A stretch of 64,000 nucleotides of DNA from Pseudomonas lutea (GTDB lineage Bacteria; Pseudomonadota; Gammaproteobacteria; Pseudomonadales; Pseudomonadaceae), in contig NZ_JRMB01000001.1 of NCBI RefSeq assembly GCF_000759445.1, positions 2,480,001 to 2,544,000 of the forward strand, in the 5' to 3' direction. Below, in pieces: positions 18,414 to 27,783 of this stretch (within the stretch, counting starts at the first letter, position 1; each line of letters opens with the position of its first letter). Position numbers and translations under genes: made by a program. The notes below the pieces were generated by a model. That model saw only the letters and a list, made by a program, of their open reading frames with translations, ran no database searches and was not told the DNA's origin.

Positions 18414-19562
18414 TTATTGCAAACACTCACCAAGCACGCGCACCAGGCGTTGGGTGCGAGGATCCATCAGTACATAGGGACCCAGTGTGTTGGTCACGAA
18501 GCCAAACGCGACGTCGCGCTCGGGATCGGCGAACCCCACTGAACCGCCCGCCCCAGGGTGGCCAAACGCTTTGGCGCCCAGCCCGAAGGTCGCGTTCGGT
18601 ACGGTCGGCTGATCAAGCGTGCAGCCCAGGCCAAAGCGGGTCTGGGTGAGGAGTGTCTTGTCCTGGCCGATGCTGTGCTCGCGCGTCAGCTCGTTGAGCA
18701 AGTCGCCATCCAAAAGGCTGCCATCGAGCAAGCCGCTGTAGAAGCCGGCCAGACTGCGCGCGTTGCCGTGACCGTTGGCGGCGGGTTGCTGCATGCGCCG
18801 CCATTCGGGCTTGTTGGTGCTGGTCATGATCGACGGAGGGTTGGTAAACGCTCTTGCCGTCATGGAGGCGGGCTCGCGCAGGGTGGTCTGCAGCAGGCGT
18901 TGCGCGGACTCGTCACCGGTATTGCCCTTGCCCCTGGCGATATGGGCGACCCGGTGAAATTCCTCTTCCGCCAGCCCGACATGAAAATCCAGGCCCAACG
19001 GCCGCGAAATCCGCGCCGCAATGGAATCGCCCGGCCCGCGACCATCAGCACGGCGAATCAGCTCACCTACCAGCCAGCCGTAGGTAATCGCCGCGTAACC
19101 ATGGCCCTGCCCCGGCGTCCACCAGGGCTGTTCGGCCGCCAGCGCGTCGGTCATGGCGTGCCAGTCATAAAGCGCCTCAGCCGGCAACATCTCCCGGATT
19201 GCAGGGAGGCCAGCCTGATGACAAAGCAGTTGGCGCAGCGTAATGGACTGTTTGCCATTGGCGGCGAACTCGGGCCAGAGCCGTGCAACCGGTTCATCGA
19301 GGTTCAACTTGCCCTCCCCTACCAGCTGCAACGCCGTGACGGCGGTGAACGTCTTGGTACAGGAGAATAGATTGGCAATGGTATCGCTGTGCCAGACTTC
19401 ACTGCCGTCCTTGTCGGCCGTGCCCGTCCAGACATCCAGCACCGTTTCACCGCCGATCTGCACGCACAACGCACCGCCGCGCTCCTGCGGATCGTCGAAC
19501 AATGCGGCGAACGCCTCGCGTACCGCTTCAAACTGAAGCTCGAAATGGCCTTGAATCTGCAC
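18414..19562 (-). CDS. Serine hydrolase, class C beta-lactamase/EstB-like esterase family
   Basis: A 382-residue protein with the beta-lactamase-type fold. The nucleophile motif SCTK is at residues 67-70 (S-x-x-K). The tyrosine motif is in GYAAITYGWLVGEL (Y-x-x or YGW type), and the third motif is GHPGAGGSVG (H-x-G). No signal peptide is visible, which argues for a cytoplasmic esterase (EstB-like) rather than an antibiotic-resistance enzyme. The substrate is unknown. It sits after the glycosidase gene on the same strand but 76 bp away, so co-transcription is possible. Confidence 0.85.
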   Translation of the reverse strand: MQIQGHFELQFEAVREAFAALFDDPQERGGALCVQIGGETVLDVWTGTADKDGSEVWHSDTIANLFSCTKTFTAVTALQLVGEGKLNLDEPVARLWPEFAANGKQSITLRQLLCHQAGLPAIREMLPAEALYDWHAMTDALAAEQPWWTPGQGHGYAAITYGWLVGELIRRADGRGPGDSIAARISRPLGLDFHVGLAEEEFHRVAHIARGKGNTGDESAQRLLQTTLREPASMTARAFTNPPSIMTSTNKPEWRRMQQPAANGHGNARSLAGFYSGLLDGSLLDGDLLNELTREHSIGQDKTLLTQTRFGLGCTLDQPTVPNATFGLGAKAFGHPGAGGSVGFADPERDVAFGFVTNTLGPYVLMDPRTQRLVRVLGECLQ

Positions 19563-19637
19563 GGTCTGGCTCTCCGGTCGGGCGGCGAAAAATGGCGGAC
19601 ATTGTTCCAGTGAATGGCGGCTTTGTGAACCGCCCGG

Positions 19638-21971
19638 CTAAAGCCGCTTGCCGATCACACCCGCCACCTGGGCATTGGCTTTGCGCACAGCCTCCACAAA
19701 ACCCTGGTAAGGCACATCGGTGATGCCGACGAGGCCCAGGTGCCCGTTTTCGCCATCCAGAAGGCGGCCGGTCACAGGCTGGTCCAAATACTGGAACCAG
19801 TGCACGCCGACAATCGAAGGCTCGGCCAGCGCGCTTTTCAGGAAGCCGGCATACGCGGGACCCCGGTCTTCTTCTCGGGGCACTTCGAGAACGCCGCCCC
19901 AGAACGGACCACGGTCACGAGAACCAAAGTGGAACTCGGTGACCAGCACAGGCTTGTCCAGCACTCTCAATTTCGCAAAATCCAGCCCATCCTGCGGCTT
20001 GAGGGTGTACATATTGAAACTCAGCACATCGCAATACTTCGCACAGGCTTCGATAGCTTCTGGGCTTGTGACGCCGAAACGTCCCCCAAGCAGCATATGG
20101 TTGGGCGCGTGCCATTTCAGGGCGTCGGAGATTGTCTTGAAATAGGTCTCTGCGAATATGCGCTGGAAATACCGGAAGTCGTTTTCGATTTCCGGGTGAT
20201 CCGGGGTCGGTTGCGGCGGCTCAAAACCTGGATCTTCCATCAATTCCCAGGCAGACAGATGAATACCCCACGCTTTGGACAACCCCTCTTCGTTCCGGTA
20301 CTTGTCGCGCAGTTGCTTGAGAAATGCTCGCTTGGCCGGCACATCGGTGGTCAGCTTCAGCGTGCCGTACGCCAACCCGTAGCGCTCCTTCGGATCATTG
20401 CCCGGTGCCGCCCAGGCCAGTTCGTTGTCCGAGAAATAACCGATCAGATAAGGGTCGTCGCGGTGGTCGCGTGCGGCGATGGCAACGGCTCGTTCGGTGG
20501 CCATGGCGAAGCGCGGATCGAACGGGTCCGGCATCCCGCCCCACCAGTCCTGACCGGTGCTGATGCTCACGTAATCGCCAACGATGGACAGCGGCAGCGT
20601 GTACGGAACGCGGTCTTGCCGGTCGCTTTCCGCGTTTTCCAGCGCGGGCTCGCTCCAGTTGCCGATGGTGTTGAAACCCCAGGCCCGGAGCCGTTGCAGC
20701 GTGTGATCGACCCAACGTTGGCTGTCCACAATGGGCGGTTTGCAATCAACCGCTGCTGCCACAGGCTTATCCGTCGCAGGCGCAGGGACGGGTGCGGCCG
20801 CGCTTGCCGGGTTGGCAGCGGCGGCTTCTTCATCGTCACGGCTTTCAGCGGGGCTTGGCGCGTCCGCGCATTTGGGCGCGCCATAAGTGCGCTGCAGATT
20901 GGCACCATAGAAATCGAACCACCGGCCCTGGTCGAACTGCCGGTTCCGGTTCGCGCCTGTTTCGCGGTTGTCATCACCCTTTCCGAAGAAAACGGCGAGT
21001 GGATCGTCGCTGCCGGGCAGGCCGGTGAACATACCTTCGCGGCGTTCGACGTAGGTCTGGCTGTCGTCCAGGGACACGGCATTGACCCCGAGCGAGTAGA
21101 AGGGGTGGCCTTCCGGCGTCACCAGAAACCAGCGATCGTCGCGCTTTTCAGTGCGGAAGAACCCCTTCGCTTCAAAGGTCGGGCCGCTGACCAGACCGCC
21201 GTATTTATCGTGGGCCGGGCGGTCCCTCAGCCAGGCTTGCAACTGCTGCTGCTCCTTGTCGGCCTGGGACTTGAGTTGATCGTCACTGGCGACCTTCTCA
21301 GGCCATTTGCCGCGGGTGAACTGCCCGTAACTGTCGACGAGGTTGCTGTAGGCCGCGGTTTGCATGGCGTTGCCTTCTTGCACGCCGAATTTTTCGATCA
21401 GCACGCTCTGCGCAACGTTGGGCTGTGACATCGACACGGTGACCGATGCAACTTCAGCGCTGTTCAACTCACCTTCGGTGTTGGCCAGCAATACCCGCTG
21501 CCCCTCGTAGGTCCATGGCATCGGCGGACCGGCGCGCATACCTTGGGTCAGCGGTGAGCTGGCTTTGAGCGGGAGGACCAAGGTTTGTGCAGGGCCGGCG
21601 GGCAAATCAATGCGGCTGGTGAGGATTTTGCCGTCACGGCTTTCAATCTGCACATAGAGGGTCAGGGCCCAGTCCATCGCGCTTTGAAGGCGCAGGGTCA
21701 TCGCGCTGTCCTGACTCCAGTCCCACACACCTGCCTGCGGCGTCAAGCGCAGACTCGGTTTTGCTACCGGATTGAAAATGACGCGGCGCAGCACTTCACC
21801 CTCGGCGGTCTGTTCGGCATTGGCCTGCGGAAAACCGGCATCCTGAGTGGTGACTTTGACGACGTCGGCAGGCCGGACGAAGTTGAACAGCGTTTGTTGC
21901 ACATCGGGCGCGGCGTGGGCCATGCCGACCCACAGCGTGGCAAGAATGGCGGGCAGTGAACGGCGAATCAT
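19638..21971 (-). CDS. Secreted glycoside hydrolase, GH50/beta-agarase-like
   Basis: A 777-residue protein with a signal peptide (cleavage after GMAHA) and an N-terminal beta-sandwich of about 200 residues. A TIM-barrel-like catalytic region follows: GYFSDNELAW at about 512-521 supplies a probable acid/base Glu, and VLVTEFHFGS at about 680 a probable nucleophile. An Ala/Pro-rich low-complexity insert occupies about 380-408. The pattern resembles agarase/GH50-type enzymes annotated in pseudomonads. The true substrate (a galactan or an exopolysaccharide) cannot be read from sequence. No transporter or regulator gene flanks it. Confidence 0.75.
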   Translation of the reverse strand: MIRRSLPAILATLWVGMAHAAPDVQQTLFNFVRPADVVKVTTQDAGFPQANAEQTAEGEVLRRVIFNPVAKPSLRLTPQAGVWDWSQDSAMTLRLQSAMDWALTLYVQIESRDGKILTSRIDLPAGPAQTLVLPLKASSPLTQGMRAGPPMPWTYEGQRVLLANTEGELNSAEVASVTVSMSQPNVAQSVLIEKFGVQEGNAMQTAAYSNLVDSYGQFTRGKWPEKVASDDQLKSQADKEQQQLQAWLRDRPAHDKYGGLVSGPTFEAKGFFRTEKRDDRWFLVTPEGHPFYSLGVNAVSLDDSQTYVERREGMFTGLPGSDDPLAVFFGKGDDNRETGANRNRQFDQGRWFDFYGANLQRTYGAPKCADAPSPAESRDDEEAAAANPASAAAPVPAPATDKPVAAAVDCKPPIVDSQRWVDHTLQRLRAWGFNTIGNWSEPALENAESDRQDRVPYTLPLSIVGDYVSISTGQDWWGGMPDPFDPRFAMATERAVAIAARDHRDDPYLIGYFSDNELAWAAPGNDPKERYGLAYGTLKLTTDVPAKRAFLKQLRDKYRNEEGLSKAWGIHLSAWELMEDPGFEPPQPTPDHPEIENDFRYFQRIFAETYFKTISDALKWHAPNHMLLGGRFGVTSPEAIEACAKYCDVLSFNMYTLKPQDGLDFAKLRVLDKPVLVTEFHFGSRDRGPFWGGVLEVPREEDRGPAYAGFLKSALAEPSIVGVHWFQYLDQPVTGRLLDGENGHLGLVGITDVPYQGFVEAVRKANAQVAGVIGKRL

Positions 21972-22104
21972 GTGATCGGAAGCTCCTTGATCGTCTGCGG
22001 CCTGACGCGCAACAGGTGATGCGCAGCCAGGCGGACCGGGAAAGCCCGGTCAACCGTGTTCGTTTGCAACGTTTTGTCAGCAACGTTTTATCAACGACAC
22101 GGCC

Positions 22105-24249
22105 TCAGGAAATTTCGCGCCGAAATGGCGGCAGTGCATTGAGGATGGCTTTGCCATACCGCTGGGTGACGACGCGGCGATCGAGCAACGTGATGATGCC
22201 GCGATCCTGCTCGGTACGCAGCAGACGACCACACGCCTGGATCAGGCGCAACGAAGCGTCGGGGACGGCGATTTCCATGAACGGATTGCCGCCGCGCGCC
22301 TCGATCCATTCCGCCAGAGCGGCTTCGACCGGATCGTCGGGCACCGCGAAAGGAATCTTGGCGATCACCACATGCTCACAGTAAGCGCCAGGAAGGTCGA
22401 CACCTTCGGCGAAGCTGGCCAGCCCGAACAGGACGCTCTCATCGCCGCCGTCCACCCGAGCCTTGTGCTTGTTGAGTGTTTCCTGCTTGGACAGGTTGCC
22501 CTGAATGAACACCCGCTTGCGCCAGTCCCGCTCCAGACCGTCGAACACTTCCTGCATCTGCTTGCGTGACGAGAACAGCACCAGGGTGCCTTTGGAGCCT
22601 TCAACCAGCCCGGGCAGGTCGCGAATGATCGCCGCCGTGTGTTCAGCGGCATTGCGCGGGTCGGCCTTGAGGTCCGGCACACGCAGCACGCCAGCGTCGG
22701 CGTGATGGAACGGGCTTGGCACCACCGCAGTGACAGCGTCTTTGGGTAGCCCGGCACGCATGCGGAAGCGGTCGAACTTGCCGAGGGCCGTGAGCGTCGC
22801 CGAGGTCACCAGCGCGCCATAGGCCACGTTCCACAGATTGCGGCGCAGCATTTCGGCCGCGAGTATCGGGCTGGCATTGACCTCGATGTCGAACAACGAG
22901 CCGCTGTCGGCCAGGGTCAGCCAACGCGCCATGGGCGGGCTGTTTTCCGGGTCTTCGGCAGTGAATGCCGTCCACAACTCCCAGTTGCCATGAGCGCGAG
23001 CCAGCAGGCTGCCGAACAACGGATACCACTCTTCAGCCTGGTGGCTGGCGATGCCGATGTTGACCTCACCGTCCATGCCTTCTTTGAGCAGCTCGGTCAG
23101 GCGCGTGAACAGGTCGTCGAGCCGAGCGAAACCTTTTTTCAGCTCGATGCCCATCTCGCGCATGTGTTCGGGGACTACACCGCCAATGAAGCGATGACGC
23201 GGACGCTCGCGCCCTTCCATGTCTTCGCCTTGCTTGAAGTCCGCCAGTTGCTCACAGGCGGTGAACATGAACTGCTGCTGGGTCTTGATCTCGCGTGCCA
23301 GCTCCGGCACTTGCTCGATCAGCTTGCCCAGATCGCCCGGCAGCGGGTGCTGGGCTAGTAATTTGGTGAGGTTTTTTGCCGTTTGTTCGAGCCAGTCGGC
23401 AGTGGAACGCAAACGGCTGAAATGCGCAAAGTGGCCGATGGCTTTGTCGGGCAGGTGATGGCCTTCGTCGAACACATACAGCGTGTCGCGGGGGTCGGGC
23501 AGAACCGCACCGCCGCCCAGCGCGAGGTCGGCGAGAACCATGTCGTGGTTGGTGACGATGACGTCGACCTTGCCCATGCCTTCGCGCGCTTTGTAAAAGG
23601 CACATTGCTGGAAGTTCGGGCAGTGGCGGTTGGTGCACTGGCTGTGATCGGTGGTCAGGCGCGCCCAGTCCTGGTCGGCCAGCTCCTGGGGCCAGCTGTC
23701 GCGGTCGCCGTCCCATTTGTTGCCGGCGAGCTTCTCGATCATCGTCGTGAAGAGCTTCTGGCTGGCCTCGTCGACTTCGATTTTGAAGCCTTCTTCTTCG
23801 AACAGCTGCGCGGTTGCGCTCTGGGCGTCGCCTTCCTGCAGCAGCATGTCCAGCTTGGAGAGGCACATGTAGCGACCACGACCCTTGGCCAGCGAGAACG
23901 TGAAGTTCAAGCCGCTGTTGCGCATCAGGTCGGGCAGGTCCTTGTAGACGATTTGCTCCTGCAGCGCGACGGTCGCAGTCGCGATCACCAGCCGTTTGCC
24001 GGCGGCTTTGGCTGTCGGAATGGCTGCAATCGCGTAGGCCACGGTTTTACCGGTGCCAGTCCCCGCCTCGACCGCCACCACGGCAGGGTCTCCCGAACGG
24101 CGGCCTTCTTCGTCGGTGTCGACATCGCCCAGCACCTTGGCCACTTCAGCGATCATCAGACGCTGACCGTAGCGAGGCTTGAGGCTCTTGGCTTCGAGGA
24201 AACGCGAGTAGGCGCCCTGAATCTGGGATTTGAGTTCGGTGCTGATCAT
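22105..24249 (-). CDS. dinG: ATP-dependent DNA helicase DinG
   Basis: A 714-residue XPD-like 5'-3' helicase with an iron-sulfur cluster. Walker A is EAGTGTGKT at about 61-69. The FeS cysteines are in YMCLSK and CTNRHCPNFQQC, and the DEAH variant is FDEGHHLPD. The C-terminal helicase lobe ends in ACGRLLRTEQDRG. The start MISTELKSQIQ at 24249 is chosen because family similarity starts there, although the frame is open 15 codons upstream. DinG acts in replication-transcription conflict and repair. Monocistronic. Confidence 0.95.
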   Translation of the reverse strand: MISTELKSQIQGAYSRFLEAKSLKPRYGQRLMIAEVAKVLGDVDTDEEGRRSGDPAVVAVEAGTGTGKTVAYAIAAIPTAKAAGKRLVIATATVALQEQIVYKDLPDLMRNSGLNFTFSLAKGRGRYMCLSKLDMLLQEGDAQSATAQLFEEEGFKIEVDEASQKLFTTMIEKLAGNKWDGDRDSWPQELADQDWARLTTDHSQCTNRHCPNFQQCAFYKAREGMGKVDVIVTNHDMVLADLALGGGAVLPDPRDTLYVFDEGHHLPDKAIGHFAHFSRLRSTADWLEQTAKNLTKLLAQHPLPGDLGKLIEQVPELAREIKTQQQFMFTACEQLADFKQGEDMEGRERPRHRFIGGVVPEHMREMGIELKKGFARLDDLFTRLTELLKEGMDGEVNIGIASHQAEEWYPLFGSLLARAHGNWELWTAFTAEDPENSPPMARWLTLADSGSLFDIEVNASPILAAEMLRRNLWNVAYGALVTSATLTALGKFDRFRMRAGLPKDAVTAVVPSPFHHADAGVLRVPDLKADPRNAAEHTAAIIRDLPGLVEGSKGTLVLFSSRKQMQEVFDGLERDWRKRVFIQGNLSKQETLNKHKARVDGGDESVLFGLASFAEGVDLPGAYCEHVVIAKIPFAVPDDPVEAALAEWIEARGGNPFMEIAVPDASLRLIQACGRLLRTEQDRGIITLLDRRVVTQRYGKAILNALPPFRREIS

Positions 24250-24378
24250 GGGCTGGGTCGTTGGCTCGGCGTCACGGGTGCTGAATGAAAACACGAAAAC
24301 CGCTGGATATATCTTCAGTACTCTCGGCGGGCGGCTATCATACCGCGCTAATTCTTTCTGCGCAGATCGGAGTTCTGG

Positions 24379-24843
24379 ATGTCACCTGTAGCCTTTGTCT
24401 ACGTCTTGCACGTACTGGCAGCGATTGCCTGGGTAGGAGGAATGTTTTTCGCCTGGATGATTCTTCGACCGGCGGTCATCGCAGCCCTGGAGGGCCCGGC
24501 CCGGTTGAAGCTGTGGCTGCAGGTTTTGCCACGGTTTTTCGTGTGGGTATGGGCCGCAGTGATCCTGCTGCCGGTCACCGGTATTGGCATGATCAATATG
24601 AATTTCAGTGGCTTTCAGACGGCGCCACGCTACGTCCAGGTGATGATGGGGCTGTACGTTGTGATGGTGGCGCTGTTTCTGCGGGCATCGACGCTGAACC
24701 TTCCCCAGTTGCGCAAGGCCGTACTGGCCGAGCAATGGGCTGAGGGCGCCGCCGCACTGGGCGGCATCAGACGTCTGGTGGGGATCAATCTGATCGTGGG
24801 AATGGCCGTCGTGGCGATTGCTGCCAGCAGGCCCATGTTCTGA
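24379..24843 (+). CDS. CopD-like integral membrane protein
   Basis: A 154-residue protein with four hydrophobic segments: AFVYVLHVLAAIAWVGGMFF, the stretch around WVWAAVILLPVTGIG, VMMGLYVVMVALF and a last segment ending VAIAA. The N-terminal H-x6-WVGG pattern is typical of the CopD family (HxxxxxxWVGG). Family members are linked to copper handling or heme-like membrane redox proteins. No copper gene is adjacent here, so the role is open. It is divergent from dinG. Confidence 0.75.
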   Translation: MSPVAFVYVLHVLAAIAWVGGMFFAWMILRPAVIAALEGPARLKLWLQVLPRFFVWVWAAVILLPVTGIGMINMNFSGFQTAPRYVQVMMGLYVVMVALFLRASTLNLPQLRKAVLAEQWAEGAAALGGIRRLVGINLIVGMAVVAIAASRPMF

Positions 24844-24950
24844 GCCATTTGGCCCTACATGAAGCCCCATGCCTTGCGGCCATCACCCGAAGGTAAATGT
24901 GCGTTCAGACACAGGGCCACGCCGCGAAGCAGCTATCGCGTGGAGGCGAA

Positions 24951-25724
24951 TCAGAGGTTGCGAACCACAATAGCGCCCGCTGGCCCGACCGCACCAGACT
25001 GGCCTTTTTCGCCGTTCTTGCCGGACTTGGCGCCGTCAGCACGGTAGACCACGCAGCCTTTGGACGCGCCGCCTTTGCCACCCCGCCCGCCGTCGCCGCC
25101 AACGCCACCGGCACCGCCTTGAACGTTGACCTTTATGCGGTCGTTAGTGAAGGTTGCCGGCAGTTCAAGGCGCACGACGGCACCTGGGGCGCCATCGCGG
25201 CCATTGCCGCCATTATCGCCATCGATTCCCCGACTGGCCGAGCCCCATGTGCACCCCGGATCGATGCCATTGCCGCCATCCAGTCCGACGTATCCCGGCG
25301 AGCCGGCGCCGCCACGGGCATCGACAAACAGCTGATCGGCATTGAGTTGTTCGATACGCAGGGTCAGGTTACGGCCTGGAGTAGGCGCCTTCTCGAAGGT
25401 CCCCGGTGCGCCGCGTGCGGTAATTTCCGCGCCGGTGCCCAGGTCGCCCTGTTTGACTTGCAAGCTGAACGGCTCGGCGCTGGGCACGATGGCGATGCGT
25501 GACTCGTGGCCCATGATCAGTTGCCCCACTTTCACCTCAGTGAGCCCTGCCGGAATCAGGAGAGTGCCGTAATCGGCGACTTCGAGTCGGTCCAGTTGCA
25601 ACACGCTGGTCTTGGAGGGCAGACGCATCAGCGAATGAGACTCAACGGAAATGCTTTGGGCCATGACCCAGGAACTGCTCAGCGCCGACAGCAGAGCCGC
25701 CGTCATCAGCATTGCGTTACGCAT
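24951..25724 (-). CDS. Secreted Gly-rich collagen-like protein
   Basis: A 257-residue protein with a signal peptide (cleavage near WVMA-Q). Residues about 25-130 form a beta-rich domain. Residues about 138-255 are Gly-rich, with many G-x-G and G-x-x steps (GGAGSPGYVGLDGGNG, GGAGGVGGDGGRGGKGG, GKNGEKGQSGAVGPAG) split by a segment of normal sequence. Two cysteines (DPGCTWG, KGCVVY) could pair. It resembles extracellular collagen-like or PE-PGRS-like proteins. The start codon overlaps the stop of the DUF1145 gene by 8 bp, so the two are probably co-translated. Function unknown. Confidence 0.7.
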   Translation of the reverse strand: MRNAMLMTAALLSALSSSWVMAQSISVESHSLMRLPSKTSVLQLDRLEVADYGTLLIPAGLTEVKVGQLIMGHESRIAIVPSAEPFSLQVKQGDLGTGAEITARGAPGTFEKAPTPGRNLTLRIEQLNADQLFVDARGGAGSPGYVGLDGGNGIDPGCTWGSASRGIDGDNGGNGRDGAPGAVVRLELPATFTNDRIKVNVQGGAGGVGGDGGRGGKGGASKGCVVYRADGAKSGKNGEKGQSGAVGPAGAIVVRNL

Positions 25725-25992
25725 GATTAACCTCGGCCTGTGGGCGTGCGATGGTGTTCAAGTGGAAAATGCCAAAGAGCAGGATCATCAGGCGGTCCCG
25801 CGCCGGGTGTGGCCGGCCGCGCAGGGTGGCATTGAAGCCGATGAGCTCAATGACATGGAGAACAAGCAACAACCCGCCCGCCAGTTTGAACAGTACGTCA
25901 AAGGGGTTTGGCATGACGGTGGCAAGGCTGGCAAGCACCAGCAGCCAGAACCCCGTTGTCAGCACTTTCCCTGTTCCCCAAAACACACTCAT
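25717..25992 (-). CDS. DUF1145 domain-containing membrane protein
   Basis: A 91-residue protein with two or three hydrophobic segments (VLTTGFWLLVLASLATVM, LAGGLLLVLHVIELIGF, a third near LMILLFGIFHLN). The pattern MSVFWGTGKVLTTGFW plus LLLVLHVIEL matches the DUF1145 family, also found beside fatty-acid or membrane genes in proteobacteria. GAGG lies 6 bases before the ATG at 25992. Its 3' end overlaps the start of the collagen-like gene by 8 bp. Confidence 0.8.
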   Translation of the reverse strand: MSVFWGTGKVLTTGFWLLVLASLATVMPNPFDVLFKLAGGLLLVLHVIELIGFNATLRGRPHPARDRLMILLFGIFHLNTIARPQAEVNHA

Positions 25993-26130
25993 GCAAGGCC
26001 TCTGCTGTTTTATTGATTTTGTGCGGTGAAAAATGATTTGCGCACAGTACGGTGACGCGCGGGACTATGCCAGAGGCAGGTTTCAAAAGTTACAGGTGTT
26101 GAATGGATCAAGGGCAAGCAGGCCATGTCG

Positions 26131-26218
26131 TTGTAGAGGGGGCTTGCTGGCCATCACGAACAAGCACATCTATCTGTGTTGGCAAGTACCGGGTTCGCCA
26201 GCAAGCCGGCTCCTACAG
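26131..26218. repeat. Degenerate REPIN of the GGCTTGCTGGC type
   Basis: A decayed left arm (TTGTAGAGGGGGCTTGCTGG) faces an intact right arm (TTCGCCAGCAAGCCGGCTCC, 26194 on). It lies in the 339-bp gap between the DUF1145 gene and the OmpA-like gene. The rest of the gap has no gene. Confidence 0.75.
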
Positions 26219-26281
26219 GTTCAGTGACAATCAATGGTTCTTGCGGTTGAGATTGCGGTGGCGACCAAGTCGCCGACAATA

Positions 26282-26312
26282 AAAAGCCCCGGCTGTTGAA
26301 CCGGGGCTTCTT
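26282..26312 (-). terminator. Rho-independent terminator after the OmpA-like gene
   Basis: Stem AAGCCCCGG / CCGGGGCTT with loop CTGTTGAA; on the minus strand it is followed by TTTTTATT. It lies 20 bases past the minus-strand OmpA gene stop. Confidence 0.85.
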
Positions 26313-26331
26313 TCACCGCATCAACCTTGTT

Positions 26332-27033
26332 TCAACGGTTGATTTTGATCTCAACGCGGCGGTTCAGGGCACGGCCGTCGGCGGTTTTGTTGTCCGCAAC
26401 CGGACGCGCTTCACCGTCGCCTTCCACGGAAACAAACGAAGCACGCGGGATGCCTGCGCTAACCAGATAATCGGTCACCGACTGCGCGCGTTTCTGCGAC
26501 AGTTTCTGGTTGTACGCATCGCCGCCGACGCTGTCGGTGTGACCGCTGACATGCAGCTGTACGTTAGGCGCCTCGGTTTTTAGCTTGGTGGCGACCATGT
26601 CCAGTTGCTGTTTGTCACCTGCCGTCAGCGTGGCTTTATTGAACTCGAAATGCACATCGCGGATGGTGATGACTTCTTCCTTCGGCAGCACCACCGGCGC
26701 GGCAACAGGCTCAGGCGCCGGCGTTACGAGTGGGCAACCGGTTGCATCGACCGGCGTCCCTTTAGGCGTGTCCGGGCACTTGTCCCTGCTATTGAGGACG
26801 CCGTCACCGTCATCATCGCCGTCGCCATGCGTCCAGCAATACGCGCCAGCCATGACGCCGACCGCAGCGCCAAAACCTGCCGCCACCGATGCGCTCTGAA
26901 AGGCCCCGATCGCTGCGCCGCTCAGCGCACCGCCCGCCGCGCACAGAGGCCAGTCGGTCTTTTGCAAGCCCGCACACCCCGTCAATACACTGGTCACCAA
27001 AATCAGAGGTAACGCTGTCCGAATCATGCTCAT
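26332..27033 (-). CDS. OmpA-family lipoprotein with glycine zipper and calcium-type repeat
   Basis: A 233-residue lipoprotein. The signal ends at the lipobox VLTGC, and a glycine zipper follows (GGALSGAAIGAFQSASVAAG, GFGAAVGVMAG). A thrombospondin type-3-like calcium motif comes next (DGDDDGDGVLNSRDKCPDTP). The OmpA C-terminal domain has VQLHVSGHTDSVGGDAYNQK and ends ALNRRVEIKINR. The ATG at 27033 has AAGGAG at good spacing. It probably links outer membrane and peptidoglycan. It is the second of three OmpA-domain genes in the window; the others start at 18263 and 56825. Confidence 0.88.
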   Translation of the reverse strand: MSMIRTALPLILVTSVLTGCAGLQKTDWPLCAAGGALSGAAIGAFQSASVAAGFGAAVGVMAGAYCWTHGDGDDDGDGVLNSRDKCPDTPKGTPVDATGCPLVTPAPEPVAAPVVLPKEEVITIRDVHFEFNKATLTAGDKQQLDMVATKLKTEAPNVQLHVSGHTDSVGGDAYNQKLSQKRAQSVTDYLVSAGIPRASFVSVEGDGEARPVADNKTADGRALNRRVEIKINR

Positions 27034-27275
27034 ACAGTTCTTCTCCTTTGGTATCGGCTAAAACCGACTGAAATGCAGTAAAGACGCGTGTGGGGCCGTT
27101 CGCCACCCCAATGTGGGCGGCTGTTACGGTATTTACCGCACAATACGGACTCTTCTTGGGGGAATAGCCTTTTGCCTTCACTCCGTACGCTTTGTCACGC
27201 CGCGAAATGGAAAAGTTCAGCACTAGGCCATTGGAGTTTTGCGCGCTAACCTTCCCGTCCGACCGAGGACCTCAA

Positions 27276-27773
27276 ATGACCGATCGCTTCTCCAGCCGCA
27301 CGCCGCAACAGGCCCTGGCCGCTCTGCTCGATCTTTACGCGCCCAAGCGTCTGTTATTGATCGGCGCCGAGCGTTTTCCGGCCCTGCAGGCTTTTTGCGA
27401 AGCACATCCTCAGACCGAGCTGGCATGGGCCGCGCCCGGACGTCTACCCGCTGAACTGGCCGGGCAGCGATTCGACCTGGCGCTGGTGGTCGACTGTCTG
27501 GAGCACATGCAAAAACGCGGAGGGCTGGAACTGTTGGGCGGCATCCGCAACCTCAATGCCAGCCGCATTGCGGTGTTGGCCGACCTCGATGCCTGCGGCT
27601 GGCAGCCCACGGATTTTTATTCGTTGGCGCTGCAGGCCAGCGAACGGTTTTCCCGGGACGAGCAGGTGTTGACGCTGTTCACCTATGATCTGCGGGAATA
27701 TAAACAGGTGCCGGACTGGTTGAACGCAAAGTTCTGGGCCAACCCGGAGAATTACGGCAAGTACTGGTGGTGA
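27276..27773 (+). CDS. DUF6231-like hypothetical protein
   Basis: A 165-residue cytosolic protein starting [20 protein letters not shown]. It has a Rossmann-like start ([16 protein letters not shown]) and [13 protein letters not shown], which recalls a degenerate SAM-dependent methyltransferase-like fold. The aromatic C-terminus is [13 protein letters not shown] believe it matches the Pseudomonas-type DUF6231 family. The ATG at 27276 is chosen over the open upstream extension because the family begins there. Its end lies 10 bp before ychJ, so the two probably form an operon. Confidence 0.65.
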   Translation: MTDRFSSRTPQQALAALLDLYAPKRLLLIGAERFPALQAFCEAHPQTELAWAAPGRLPAELAGQRFDLALVVDCLEHMQKRGGLELLGGIRNLNASRIAVLADLDACGWQPTDFYSLALQASERFSRDEQVLTLFTYDLREYKQVPDWLNAKFWANPENYGKYWW

Positions 27774-27783
27774 GAGACGCATC

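Noticed and set aside
19740..21428. Plus-strand open frame of about 562 codons antisense to the glycosidase
   Set aside because: The opposite strand encodes a signal peptide and catalytic motifs; the antisense frame has no recognisable domain.
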